Shown one piece after another: positions 36,729-48,800 of a stretch of DNA of 64,000 bases (within the stretch, counting starts at the first letter, position 1; every line of letters starts with the position of its first letter). The notes below the pieces were generated by a model that worked only from the letters and a program-made list of their open reading frames with translations, had not been told where the DNA came from and searched no databases. A program made the translations under genes and the position numbers. The DNA is taken from assembly GCA_029204225.1 (NCBI GenBank), contig CM055098.1, positions 25,236,973-25,300,972 on the forward strand, given 5' to 3'. This DNA is from Diphasiastrum complanatum (taxonomy: Eukaryota; Streptophyta; Lycopodiopsida; Lycopodiales; Lycopodiaceae).

Positions 36729-38520
36729 TCAAGATGCTAGGTCTGTAATGGCGCTGTAGAAGGATGTAATGAGAGCTGTAGCATGAGGAAGTGCAGGAGC
36801 CCGCTGACGTTGCCTGTGAACAGGAGCATGTATAGTCTGTCTCTGTGTAAGAGGTCTGGTAGGGCGTGTAACTCTCGTGACCGCCTGAGGCTGGGTGATG
36901 CGTCGTCTCTGCATCCTAGGTCTGGGAATGTCGTCGCAATCACTGTCAGTCATGTCTGCATCAGAACGTGATCTCCGGCGAGAGAAGAAGGATGTAATCT
37001 GAGACTGTGAGTCTGGATAGGTGTGCTGAGCTGTCTGACATAGGTCCTGACACAGGAGGGACATCTCACGTATCATAAGTGCCACACATCTAGGGTCCTC
37101 ATATAAGATGAGGGACCGTAATGTAACTGGTGTCTGACGAAAAAGGCAATGATATCGTTCTCTAATCTCATAGTAAGCTGGACATGTGAAAAGGAAATGC
37201 TCCTCTGTCTCAACCATAGATAATGAACATAACTGACAAAAACGCTCCTCACGTGGGGTACCCTGGAAGCGTCCAGTCTCAATCGCCAACTGGTGTGAGG
37301 ACACTCGGAACTGGCCCAGAATAAATCGGAGCCCATGAGATAGCCCTGAGGTGAGATAGTGTGGCAAAACTGGAAATCCAACTGTGTCTAGCTCCAGAAA
37401 GTGTGTCCTATAATAGTCGGATTTGACCCCGAGCTGTCCCTGCCATGTCCCGCTCAATGGAAGGTCTGTGATAGGAATCCCAAGTGTATCCAGTATCCGG
37501 GAGGCCTGAGAGAACCATGATAGTCGATGCCCCTGATCAGAAAGGTCTCGCGAGGAGGCAAGTGCCGTCTGTGTGTATCTCTGCTCATCTGTGGGTAACG
37601 TCATAATACGCTGAATATATAGAATAAGCTGGAAGATGGCAGATAGCTGAATGGGAGGGACCGCGAACTCTGTCAGGATAATCAGATGTGGGACAGATGG
37701 CTTAGCCCGTATCATACGAGATAGCATGAGAACCTGCAGTCATGAAATAGTGGCCCAATCCGAAGATGTAAGACCCGCACACCATACCTCTGTTGCATAT
37801 AGGGCTGTGGGAGTAACGAGAGTAAAAGCTGACATTTACTCGGGGCATCCCGAATAAACCGTCTGAAACAGAAGCGCTCTAACTGGACAAGGGAGGCATG
37901 ACCCTTACCAAGTTTGGCGGAGGCTGCCTGTCGCATGCCAAAGATAGGACCTGTAAAAAGCACGCCAAGGTAAGTGTAAGAAGATACGACCTCCAAGGGT
38001 TGCCTATCAAAGATGAGTTCCTGGCGCTGCATAAAAGCTCTCGATGTGTTGAAAACCATAACTTTGGTTTTCAATATGTTAACCCCCAATCCCCATCTTT
38101 TGCAGAAGGCATGAAGGCTGTCTAGCTGTCGCTGTAATCCCTCTCTGGAAGAAGATAGGAGGACCACGTCATCTGCATATAAAAGTATAGCAATCAAGAT
38201 GCTCCCAAGCCTGCAACCTGTGCCACCGCATCCCTCAATAACTCTCTCAAGCTCGTCAATGCATAGTCCAAACAGGGTTGGGGATAGAGAACAACCCTGT
38301 TTCACACCAATAGTGCTCCAAATGTGGTCTGAGATGCCGGTATCACTTCGAAAACAGCCAAGGACTCTCTCATATAGTGCCATCACTGCCAAGATCATGT
38401 CAGTAGAAAAACCAAGATCACGTAGACGTTGAATGAGAAGGGATCGTGGAACAGAGTCGAAGGCTTTCCTGAAGTCAACAAAACAACTTCTCTTCTGTTT
38501 CTAGCCTCCTCAATAATTGC
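36729..38520 (-). pseudogene. LINE-h ORF2: reverse transcriptase and C-terminal Cys/His domain
   Basis: Palm motifs: STIGVKQGCSLSPTLFGLCI and AILLYADDVVLLSSSREGLQ with YADD intact. Thumb: WGLGVNILKTKVMVFNTSRA and SYTYLGVLFTGPIFGMRQAA. The frame shifts near 37,720, then runs open to 36,729: IETGRFQGTPREERFCQLCS and LSMVETEEHFLFTCPAYYEI give C-x2-C...H-x4-C, and an Arg-rich end follows (RRRSRSDADMTDSDCDD). The N-terminal RT blocks are in the preceding frame because of the 8-base loss. This chemistry is target-primed reverse transcription by family knowledge. Confidence 0.85.
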
Positions 38521-40310
38521 CCGAAGGGTGAAGATATGATCTGTGGTGGAGTAGTGTGCTTTGAAATCTGCCTGGCCCAATGCATGTAATCTCCTAGACT
38601 CTGCCTCAGAACTGACTGCTGACTGTAGGATGGTGCCATATAACTTAGCAATGATATGTCCAATCATAATGGTGCAATAGTTTCCAGGGTCCATGGGGTC
38701 ACCAGTTATATGAATGGGGTGGATGATGTTGGTGCACCAGGAGGAAGGGAAGTCGGAGACAACTGCTCGATTAAGCAAAGTGGCTAGGATCGGTGAAAGT
38801 GTATCTGCAGCATAGATTAATAGTTCGGATTCAAGGTCGTCAATATCGCGGGTGCGACAAGTTTTCAGTCTTTTGATGGCGGTCGAAACCATGTCCCGGG
38901 TGAAGAAAGTGAAAGTAGTCGGTCGGGGAGAAATGGAGATGGGTGTGTCCGTGGGTACAATAGATAGGGTAGTGGCGTATGTAGTCCAGGTATGGAGGTC
39001 AGTGAGGGGAGGAGGTGGGGCATGGGGGATGAATTCTCTCCAGAAGGCACCGGAGGAGGAACTGCAAAGGGAATCGACTAAGCTTTTCCCTTTTAGAGTT
39101 TCATACGTCCGTTTCTTCCGTCGGAGGGCATAATGGAAAGATCGACGAGTTGCAGGAAGAAGGTGTGTATTATGCAATCTAGCTTGCGTAACTTGGAGAT
39201 GGAGGATACGACACTCGGCGTCAAACCAGGGAGGTCGGATAGGGTGTGACGGAGTGGGTGGGCGTCGATGTGGTTTGGAGGGAAAGGAAAATGCTGCAGC
39301 GGTATGTAGTGACGTGGTAAGGAAGATAGCTTGTGTCTCCAACGACGTGTGGTGGGGAAAATGACAAAGAGATGAACTGATGGCCTCCTGGTATGTCTTG
39401 ATGTGAGAGCGATCAAAGGTGTATTTGGGTGCACGGGAGATGGGTGGAATAATGAGTGGTTGGGAAGCCGGGATGGAGCCCATACTGAAGGATAGGAAGG
39501 AGTGATCGTAAAGGGTAGTGGGAAGAATGTGGAAATCAGATATAAGTGGGATAAAAGCTGGTGACCCCATGAGATAGTCGACAACATTGTGTCCTCCGCT
39601 ATGTGGATGGCAAGTGAATCTGCTAGAATGTGGCCGGCAAGCCAAGCCATTGTACATGGCCAACTCGTGAGCCTCACCCATCTGTAGAAGGTACTCTCCA
39701 TAACTCATGATAGGGCCCATCATATCCTCTGAGCTCCTAGTGATGCCAATGTCCTCACAATCAATAGCTCGTGTACGTAAGATGTCATCAGTGTCGTGGA
39801 AATCCACCTGTCTGGTAGCAGTCCTGGCATTAAAGTCGCCAGTGTGAAGGACATAACCCCGATCTGTAAATCTGACAATGTCAGCGGAGAGATCAGTATA
39901 AGGAGAGCCAGAGCCGTCTGCAAAGGAGGAGGACTCTGGAGGGTAGTAGCAGGCAGCAATGAAGAGATCCCTATCCAAACCGATAGCTCGCCCAGTGATA
40001 TGAGCCCATATGTATCGTGCCTGTGCATCATGTCAAAGAAACTCTATGACTGGTTGTAGTGACTCTCGATAAAGACATGCAACTCCACCCGAACCTCTGC
40101 CACTCGCTGATCGAGTCTCTGTCCTATAAACTGAATCCCATCTGTAACCTGCAAATGTGGGTAGTCCTCTCTCTGGGCTCTCATGTGTCTCCATAAAAAA
40201 TAATATATCTCTGTCTGCGATGAAGTCGGTTAGATCTCCAGCCGTGGATGATGAGTGTATGCCATCACAGTTCCATATTCCAAGATGTAGGTGGTGTGGA
40301 GGGGGTCCCA
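38395..40310 (-). pseudogene. LINE-h ORF2: APE-type endonuclease
   Basis: The open frame 39,978-38,395 runs from MDRDLFIAACYYPPESSSFA through TGDFNARTATRQ, SGGHNVVDYLMGSPAFIPLI and TLYDHSFLSFSMG (the SDH position reads YDH here) to the first RT blocks. The nuclease start lies above 39,978 and is separated by TGA between VIEFL and HDAQARYIWAHITG; the same stop is in LINE-c. The nuclease nicks target DNA for priming in this class of element. Confidence 0.8.
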
Positions 40311-40340
40311 GGATGCTCCCATGCCCGGGACCCTAATTTC

Positions 40341-41692
40341 CTATAGGTTGTTTCCAGATGCAGTACCGTCGAGGTACCGAACAACTCCATCACGATAGAT
40401 TGCTCGTCTTCCGGTCGCTTTGGCGGTTTGGAGTGCTTGGCGTCTCTCTTCAACTTGGATATAGGTAAGGTCATCATCCATGAAGATTTTGGTGTCTCTC
40501 AATTTGGTTCTTTTCCGCAAGGTTGCCGTACGATATGTATGTGACGTGAAGCGGAGGACCAAGGTAGTGGTGTCTTTCCTAGTACGCCATGCTGTATCCA
40601 AACCATCTGCATTGTGTGCTAGGGTAGTGCATAAAAATATTTTTGCTTTGTCATTGGCATTTTGGGTGTCCAGGATGCCTCGTACCCTAATATTGAGAGC
40701 CTTGGAATCTCGGAGTTTCTCTTCCGTATGAGTAGAGGAAATGAATGATGAAAAAGGGGGAGACTTACTTCCGTCATCGGCTGTCCAAGGTGGACTGGTA
40801 GCTTTTTTCTTGGTGATGATAGAAGCCCATGTGTTGGTCGATTCTTTGTGTTGGTTCAGTCGTTGTTCCAGATCTTGAATCTTCATCTTTGTCTCTTCTT
40901 CTGGTTGGGAAGCATATTTATTTTCCATTTCTGTCCAGAGCTGTTGGTTCTCTGTGCGTTGGTGGATGATTTCCAGTTTCAGAGTTTGCACATCTGTCTT
41001 CAATTCTTTCAGTTGGTAGGCTAGGAAATTCTCGAAGGATTTGGAGGTGTAGTCGGCATGAGACATGAAGGGGGTGTCTGGAGCAGCGTTGGTAGAGATG
41101 GGAGTCGAAGGGACAGGGGATGAGGGAGGGTTCGAGAGGGATTGCTGTTGCGTAGCAGTGGGGGCAGGTATCTGTTGCGCAGCAGGAGGAACCTGTTGCT
41201 CAGTAGCAGGATGGCATGTGGAGGGGGAGTGTAGAGGAGGGGCAGCAGGTGGGCAGGACAGGGCAGAAGGTGGGGCGGAGGAGGAGGGCGAAGCAACAAA
41301 TGTGTAGGGCAGGGCATTAGGTAGATCAGAGGAGGGCGAGTGGGCAACAGGTGGAGCGGAAGAAGGGGAGGGCAGGGTAGCGGGTGGAGGTCAGGAGGGC
41401 AGTTGGTGGACAGTGGACAGAGGATGGTGTTGGTGGGCAGCAGACGGAGCGGAGGGAGGTGGAGCGGAGGATGGGTGGGCAACAGATGGAGTGGAGGGAG
41501 GTGGAGCGGAGGAGGGGAGCGAAGCAACAGGTGGAGTGGAGGGAGGTGGAGCGGAGGAGGGGGGGGGGGAGCAGTAGGTGGAGCGGAGGGGGGTGGAGCG
41601 ATAGTAGGTGTGGATGGGGGTGGGGTAGAGGATGATGGAGGGGGTCGGGGAGGAGCGGGGGAGCAAGGGCTCCCCCTGGTTCTACGAGCCAT
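40341..41692 (-). pseudogene. LINE-h ORF1 with Pro-rich N-terminal repeats
   Basis: The ATG at 41,692 opens MARRTRGSPCSPAPPRPPPS and leads into about 200 residues of Pro/Ser/Leu from GGAGGTGGAGCGGAGGA-like DNA repeats. A G-run of nine at about 41,561 is a likely slip site, and the frame changes before 41,066. From there it is open: MSHADYTSKSFENFLAYQLK, a coiled coil (KTDVQTLKLEIIHQRTENQQ, MKIQDLEQRLNQHKES), the RRM-like core (SKALNIRVRGILDTQNAN) and the CTD (IFMDDDLTYIQVEERRQAL). L1 ORF1p-like. Confidence 0.75.
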
Positions 41693-41699
41693 GGAGGTG

Positions 41700-41858
41700 G
41701 GAGAGGAGGGCGAGAGAAGAGAGGGGGAGAGCCGTAGGCCTGGAGGAGCGAAGAGGATGCTCGAGCTTCAGTCGTCGTACTTGAATGTCTATCTCACTGT
41801 CAGAAGTCTCATCTCTATCCCTCTTCTGGAAAAAGTGCGTAATGTGGGATTGGCTTAG
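41700..41858 (-). pseudogene. LINE-i, C-terminal fragment of the LINE-f type
   Basis: The minus strand reads SQSHITHFFQKRDRDETSDS and EIDIQVRRLKLEHPLRSSRP, matching the end of LINE-f ORF2 (FFQKRIRNDTSDSEIDIPAR). It lies directly 5' of LINE-h without a (TC)n tract, so LINE-h ORF1 may have gained its start region by fusion with, or insertion beside, this fragment. Confidence 0.7.
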
Positions 41859-41860
41859 AC

Positions 41861-42432
41861 ATGGAAACTGAAAATAGTTCTCTAGAAAAGATGGCAAAGG
41901 CTTCATTCAAATTTGCTTGCTTATCTGATGAGATTTTGAAATTAGTTCATGATTCAAGATGGGAAAAAGACTTTTGCATGTCCAACCAAGAGGGACACCC
42001 CCAGCAACAAGACTACCTAATCTCTCTGTATACGCTAAGCATATTATGACACATCTAATGCAAGCTATGAGTGTAGATAGTTCCCTAAATGTAGCTAGAA
42101 TTCTTTCCTTCTTAGGAAAATATCCCTAAAGACTAGATATATTTGTCAGCTTTCTTCATAGGGTGCCCACTGCCTAGTTGGATCTTTCTTCGATGGATAC
42201 CCCAAATGCTTGTTGTTCTCGATAGCAACGAAGGAGTAGTCTTTGTCAGCATCCTTGGAACCATCGCAAAGTCTTATCCACATGCTTTGTATTATGCATT
42301 CCATGTGAGCAAAAGCAGTTTTGGACCAAAAGCATTGGAAAGAACATACATTCTGACCTCAATTATACAAAGCCCGTCTTTGGAAACATTTGTCCAGGCT
42401 CTTGAGGATCTTACTGGTAAGCTAAGCTTGGG
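41861..42432 (+). pseudogene. DNA-PKcs-like FAT-domain fragment, broken
   Basis: Three successive frames give KASFKFACLSDEILKLVHDS, then THLMQAMSVDSSLNVARILS and FLGKYP, then LPSWIFLRWIPQMLVVLDSN, IAKSYPHALYYAFHVSKSSF and LETFVQALEDLT. The order and spacing match the FAT region of DNA-dependent protein kinase catalytic subunits (a W-x-F/I-W-I-x-x-M block, then D-N-Y-P-Q-A-like, then F-x-x-A-L-x-x-L). There are at least two frameshifts and one stop. It ends at ACTG|GTAAGC, a good splice donor, so the copy derives from genomic DNA with an intron. It cannot belong to the host protein. Confidence 0.7.
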
Positions 42433-43317
42433 GTCCTAAATGCAACTATTTTTGATATTTAGTTTGTTGGTTCTTTTTTCCCTAACATGTCATTGAGGGA
42501 ATGTTACACCAGTTTTTAATTGCAACTATCTGTCAAGCAGTATCGCTCATCTCAGTGACCTTCAATGTAATCTTTTTTAAAGTTAAAACTTACTAAGTTA
42601 CTAGTCCCCACGGGCCACAAATTTCAAATAGAACCCCCCCCCCCCCCAAATAGGAAAATAAACAAAAAAAAAGTTTCGAACCTTTCCCGATTCAAACCGA
42701 GCTAGCTGGTTTGAATCGCCCGGTTCGAAGCTGGTAACCTTGCACTCAATGTACATTGGTGTTAATCAGAAAAAGGACAGTTTTTTTGCTTGAATAGTTA
42801 TCCTAAGCTACAATATAAAACTCCGTTTTGGTAAAAATTTCTAAAGAACAAAAATACCCCAATGAAAGTTTTTGGGCCCTGCTTAAGGGTGATTATCTTC
42901 AAGAAAGTCAGGTCCAACCCCTTTTCTTAGGGTCATCTCTCCAAGCCTCCGTATCAACATCATTAACCTCCATGAGCTTGTGCTAAAGACGTCATTAGTT
43001 GTTATTCATGTTGTTAAATGCATCGTGTGGATTTGCATGACAGTGCCCACATGAAACACTCCCTAGTACATTAGCCTATGTAGATAGTTCGGCTTTTCCC
43101 ATTTGATAGAGTTCATGAAATTAGACAACATTTTCCTTTCTCTTGTATGTACTCTGTTACAAAATATGCAACTAGTTCAAGTACAACACCAATTCTCTAG
43201 TACACATTCCCTCCTCTCTTACAACGAAAAACTATTTAAGTATTAATGTGCTCTTCAAATGATTTGTATGTGATTAGCAATCTTCCAAAAAGATGGCTTA
43301 TAGCTATTTTTGTGCAG
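42433..43317 (+). other. Intron sequence with one inverted-repeat block
   Basis: Mostly AT-rich, non-coding. At 42,596-42,760 there is a C-run and a perfect 10-bp inverted repeat (GATTCAAACC...GGTTTGAATC), followed by CCCGGTTCGAAGC. The edges GTTACTAG...CTGGTAAC are near-inverted, which recalls the MITEs elsewhere here, but no 8-bp target duplication was found. Confidence 0.45.
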
Positions 43318-43446
43318 GGAACTTGCAGCCACTCGAGCAGAAATAGCTGCGCGTAGGGAAAGGCAAAGACTCGCACAACATGAACGACAAATTGTGTTAG
43401 AAGAAGCAACTCTTCGAGAAATAGAGCTTCTTCAGGATTTAGACAG
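43318..43446 (+). CDS. Host gene exon, coiled coil
   Basis: Acceptor ATTTTTGTGCAG, donor ACAG|GTAAGA. With the GA of the previous exon it reads EELAATRAEIAARRERQRLA, QHERQIVLEEATLREIELLQ and DLDR, a strong coiled coil. It leaves AG in phase 2, which fits the exon at 50,295. Confidence 0.9.
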
Positions 43447-43810
43447 GTAAGATCAATTAGTGGTTTACAGAGTTTTTTAATTTTATGTGCATGTCGTCAT
43501 ATTGATCATGACTTTATGCGAAGCTTTAGGAAATCAAGCTTACGTACAAAACACTTTCTAGCCACAAAAGAGAGATCGAACTTTCAGACTGACGGGAGTT
43601 TTTTGGTATCTCTGAGCTACCAAACTGTTGGAAAGTGTGCAAAGTGTGCTTTGAGCCCTCATTATGATTGGTTGTTGATTTAGAGACTAAGTACTTAGTT
43701 CATTGAGTAGTTCCTCATTCAATTCAGCATGCTTCAACACTTAAAATTTGCATTTAGTGTAGATACTTGAGTATGATTATTAAGCTACTTTGGATATTCA
43801 CTCTATTTAG

Positions 43811-45050
43811 TTGTTCTTCAAAAGGTCTGCCAACAGGAAGAGATGTAGAAGAAGATCCTCCAAAAGTAAAAGGAGGCTACATAGGGGCCTTGCCAGGACC
43901 ATGAGAAGGCAAAAGATATGGAGCAATAGCACAGTCAAGAGCCCTCTGAATAAGCTCCTCCATAGGATCTTGAGGTGGCTCACGAGGTGTATGGTTCGGA
44001 GAGGCCATCAAGCAAAATGTAATTTCAGGAAAGAAAATGAATAATAGATCTGAGGGAGAGGACTCTTGTCGTCTAAATCTACAGGAATCACAAAATGGAA
44101 AGTATGGAAATGGGAACAACAAATAGAATGCTGGAAAAATAAATTAATAGACTGCCATAGGGGCTAGAAAGTTCAGATGTAAAGGTACCTCCAATGAAAC
44201 TGAGAAAGGACCAGCAAAAGAGGAAAAGAAAACCAACTGGATTTGCAACGAGGCTGGAGAAGGGATGATGCAAAAGAGGTGGAAGTGGGGTGCTGGACAG
44301 CCACCAATTGGAGTTGCAAATAGGCTGCAAAAATGCCCTAAAATGTGGTGAATTAGGGCATTGGACAGCCTCCAATCAGATCTGCAAATAGGTTACAAAA
44401 AGGCTAAGAAAGATAGTGAAGTAGGGCACTAGACGGCCATCAATCATATTTGCAAATGGGCTAAAAAACTGCTAAAAAATGTGGGAAAGTAGGGCGCTGG
44501 ACAGCTCCTACAAAGCAAAAAAAAAACGGCTCCAAATAAGGTGCTAGAAAGTGCAATAGGTAGTAACAAAATGTTCACTAAAGATCCGCTTGGGAAAAAA
44601 ATGGAGATCCACCAAGTGTGGAAGCTATGAATAATGTATCAATGAAGCATAAATGACTCAATCAATCCCCCATAAGAATGGCCAAGAGCATATAATCAAT
44701 GGCTAAAGCCCTACAAGCAATAGAAGAGGAATAATCCACCTAATCATTAAAGAAAGATTGAACTAGATCATAAGCTACCTAATGAGCAAACGACAACCCT
44801 ATATGTACTATCTAAAGGCCCTTAGTTGAACCTTCTAGAGATTAGGGCAACTTAGGGTACTTGGGTCCCATAAGGACATGCCCTTAATGGTAACAGCCTA
44901 GTACCTAAGGGTATAGTAGTTAGGGGCTAGTCCTAGTATATAGCTGTTGCTTTGCTTGTAACTTGGTATTTAAGCACTTCTTTACCCAAGTATTGTATTT
45001 TTCAGATTCTACAACGTTTACATCATTGTTTCGGTTGGATGCTTGAATCG
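43811..45050 (-). mobile_element. LTR retroelement remnant with gag start
   Basis: The minus strand has an LTR-like region (about 45,050-44,620) resembling the 25.7-27.0 kb remnant in its ATCAATGAAGCATAAA (plus sense) and CTACAAGCAAT strings. A leader follows with degenerate GTGCTGGACAGCCACCAATT-type units, then a gag start at about 44,007 (MASPNHTPREPPQDPMEELI, QRALDCAIAPYLLPSHGPGK). It breaks off at 43,811. No pol. Confidence 0.6.
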
Positions 45051-45849
45051 ATTTGATTTAGTTTTTTAGAGGGGCATTTTCTTGTTGTTTGCAACAATAG
45101 AATTTTGAATTTGACTTGATCTTGGGTTCCTTCCATGAAACAGTTGAAGAAGAAACATTTTTTAAAACAAGTATCAAAAGTTTGGGCACTAGAATTCTAC
45201 TTTTTCTAGTTTGCAAAAGCATTGTTGCTTTTGCACTATTTTGGGGACTTTTGTATCATTGGCTTCCTATAGGGCACTTAATATCTTGATTTGAATGGGT
45301 AGGAGGCCTGTTACTGAGGTTTCTAGTTTTCAAGTTTCTGGCACTCATGTACTTTCAAAATCTGTTTGGATCATTATTTTTTGTACGAAGGCCTTTCCAT
45401 TGCTCTTTATAATTTCTCTAGCTTTTGAATTGGATGACTAGAAGTTCACTTTCTGATCTTCTAAACTTTACCACTTTTTAGGACTCATTTTTTTGAAGTT
45501 GGAGATTTTTGCATGTTTGTTATAGTTTCAGAGGTCCCTTTAACTTGTCTAGCCGTATTTTTATTGGCCTTGTTTGAAAATTGAACTTGCTCAAACTTTT
45601 CATTCTTGTGCTTTCAGTGCTCGTCATTGCCAAATCTATTGATCTTCTTCAAAGTTGGCCTATTTTGCATCCAATGGACTGATTTTTGTAAGGTTTTTAA
45701 TTTAAGTCTTTCTCATACAACATGGCCATGATAGTTGTCATGTTACTGTTGACCGTTTCTCATTTGTGTCACTTTTAGGCCAATGTGCACGATTGTTTTT
45801 ATCCAAACTTTTTCATCTAGATGGCTTTTCCTAGTCTATTCAATTACGA
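45051..45849 (+). other. Intron sequence without recognisable feature
   Basis: T-rich, non-coding on both strands as far as I can see. It may contain the outer part of the neighbouring LTR elements, but no boundary is clear. Confidence 0.4.
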
Positions 45850-48800
45850 ATAGATTTACAGCAAATCAATAGCTAAGCTAAGAAAGTAGCACGTAAGCAA
45901 GAACTAACCCTAGAAAGCGGGAAAGAGAATGCTTAAGGAGAGAGATAGATCAATATCATGAACTATAAAATGAATTACAATAGGTCCTACTTATACCCAC
46001 AAGGAGGCCCTAAAATGGAACCTTCATGGTGCCTTCTAGAGGATAAGATAATGTCAGTGAGCCTAATCAAAATGGATAAGGAGGGATAATAGTGCACCCT
46101 CCTACAAGATGGCCCCCACTCCAATATCATGTGGCCAATTACTAAAGGCCAAAGGCCAATACATAAATAAAAAGGGCCTAGGGGCCTTCTTATGCATAAC
46201 AGTAAAGTAATAAAGAAGGAAGCGACAAATGTAATGAGTCGAGTCCATAACTCTCCCTACAGAAAAACAAGGCCCCTTGGGCTAAACGAAGATGCAACAT
46301 ATAATCATGGAACAACAAGCTCTGGTGGCTCGACAATTGTATTAGATGTAGACGTCTGAACAAGGGTAGCTAGAGCACGAGCCTGCTCTGCAAGTAATGG
46401 TGTATAAATTGATGTTGTGCAAAGCGAAGCCGAATATAAACAATATCACCAAGCTGAAACTGAACATGGTGGCAATGGCGGTCTAGAGAAGTCTGGTAAC
46501 GTTGCTAAACATGCTGTAAATGTGTACTAGCTCCAGTAATAAGCTTGCGGGCACCTGATAAGAATGAAGCAAGGGTAACAGGTGTATAATTTGGTAGAAG
46601 AGGAACTCCTGATAAAGAGGTATCATAACCATGAGCTAGTAAAAATGGGGATACATTAGTGGTAGTACTGACAAAGCTATTATAGCTATACTCTGCTAAA
46701 CATAAATGCTGATCCCAATCCTTCCTTGAAGAAGTAACAAAATGTCGTAGATTTATACAATGATAAGCAGTACCCATAAAGAGCTGAACATCTAGAATGT
46801 GCATAAGCTTTGTTCAGAATAGAGACATAAACTTACTATCCTGATCAAATAGTATAAAACATGGAAACCCGTGTAAACGAAAGATCTTTGATAAAAACAT
46901 GCACATTGCTCTGTTGTGATAGTGTTGTGGACTGGGATGAAATGTGCTTGTTTCGAGAATCGATCAACCACCACCATACATGAGTCATGACCACACTGGG
47001 TACGAGGTAGGCCAATGATAAAGTCCATAGAAATGTCTATCCACTGGTGATGACGAATGGGCCAACTCTGGAGCAAGCTAGTGAACTTGGCATGGGATTA
47101 CTTATTATAGGCACAAAAGGTACATTGACGGATAAGAAGTGTGAGCTTAGACTTCATGGATGATCAATAGAAACGGTCCTTAAGAGGAGTATAAGACTTC
47201 TGAAAACCAAAATGGCCACCAATAGGAGAAGAATGGGCATCAGACAACAACTTGGAATGATAAAGACGATGATCAACAATGGAGTACACCTGATTAGGAT
47301 GCGAAGTAGTACTATAAACATCACGAAAATTAGGATAAGAAAGATAAGCAAAAGGCAAAGTATCAAATCATGGGGGAATGTTTGCAGCAAGGCTATGTAA
47401 CAAAGCGGGAAGACGCGATAAAGCATCAGTAACGGTGCTCATCGACCAGGTCGATATAAGATTTTAAAATGAAAAGACTGTAAAAACTGTAACCAACGAT
47501 ATTGATGATCACTAAGGTGATGCTATGTAAAAAGATATTGGAGGGACTAATGATCAGTAATAATGTAAAAAAGAACACGATAAAGATAATGATGCCACTT
47601 CTTAAGAGCATAAATAATAGCTAAGAGCTCTTTCTCATGAACCAAGTACCATTGCTCATAAGAGTGAAGATGTCGTGACTCATAAGCAATCACACATTGG
47701 GAATTCATGTTGCTAGTGATTCTAGAATTGAGTCTACAACATTAGGACTTGAAAGATGGAGAGTAGATCTTGACAAGTGATTCATCTTAACACTTCTGGG
47801 GCCACTCACCCGTTGTGAGCTTAATTCCTAGGAGCACAGAGAGTGATATAGCATTGTGATTCTCTTATAAGGATGGGTTTCTTTGACATCATTCATGGAA
47901 GAGACCAAGGAGCCAATACGAGGAGGATATACGAGAAAGACATCTAGATCCCTAGAGAAAACTTAGGAGGTAGGTTTAATGCTAGCCTTGGGCTCACAAA
48001 TGGCATGACGTAGAGTATTAGTAGTTATGACTTGCATGTATGGCACACTATAGGCTTGCATGGGCACGTGCAGAGATAAAACAGGGTCTATATCCTCTAG
48101 GAGAAACTTGGCCTACTCGCATTCATGTTATGTGCTTTCATTGCAAGTTCTCTCTCTCTACATCTGCATCTTATCTTGTGGCTTGGGGGTCATGCTATTA
48201 CAAAGTAAGGCACCTAAACCAACAGAACTAGTATCAGTCTCGACAATGAACTTTGATCAAACTGAGGTAAACTCATGATAGAAGCAGAAACAACAATGTG
48301 ACAAAGAGTATCAAAGGTTGTCTGACATCAAAAGTCCACAAGAAAGAACGAAATTTTTTCAAAAGCACATAAAGAGATGTGGCCTCAGTGGCAATATGTG
48401 GAACATGATGATGAAGGTGAGTAGCTAAACCCAAAAACATACAGACATGATGAATATCAGTAGGCACAGGCCAATCCTGAAAAACTTGGACCTTACGAGG
48501 ATCAAGACGAATACGACCATCACATATAAGAAAATCTAAAAACTCTATCTTTGGAACAACAAAAGAGCACTGAGACATTTTAGCAAACAAGTAACAAAAA
48601 AATAGAAGAAAGGTGAGAAACATGCTCGGAAAGAGAAGAACTAAAAATGAGAATGTCATAAAAAAAAACTAAAACACAACGACCAAGAAGCGAATGCATA
48701 ACATTATTCATGACATTTTGAAACGTAGGTGGATCATTTGTAACACAAAAGCAAGCACACGAAACTCATAAAGGCCAAGGGAGTACAAAAAGTAGTATTA

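Larger units (their letters stand above)
36541..41692 (-). mobile_element. LINE-h, most complete copy
   Basis: Right to left: Pro-rich N-terminus of ORF1 (41,692-41,070), ORF1 body (41,066-40,341), endonuclease (about 40,300-38,520), RT (38,520-37,712), C-terminal domain (37,727-36,729), 3' end with the perfect stem ATGCC-TTTT-GGCAT (36,561-36,574). Length about 5.15 kb. A few frameshifts, including an 8-base loss near 38,488 relative to LINE-c, but every domain is present. The best reference copy for the family in this window. Confidence 0.92.

Noticed and set aside
41065-41858. Gly/Trp/Arg-rich plus-strand frames
   Set aside because: Antisense shadows of the Pro-rich N-terminus of LINE-h ORF1.
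41861-42432. FAT-domain fragment as an exon of the host gene
   Set aside because: It has frameshifts and a stop, and the exons on both sides (25,068 and 43,318) join in phase without it.
42680-42760. tRNA gene, because of GGTTCGAA
   Set aside because: No acceptor stem or cloverleaf could be built; the motif is part of an inverted-repeat block.
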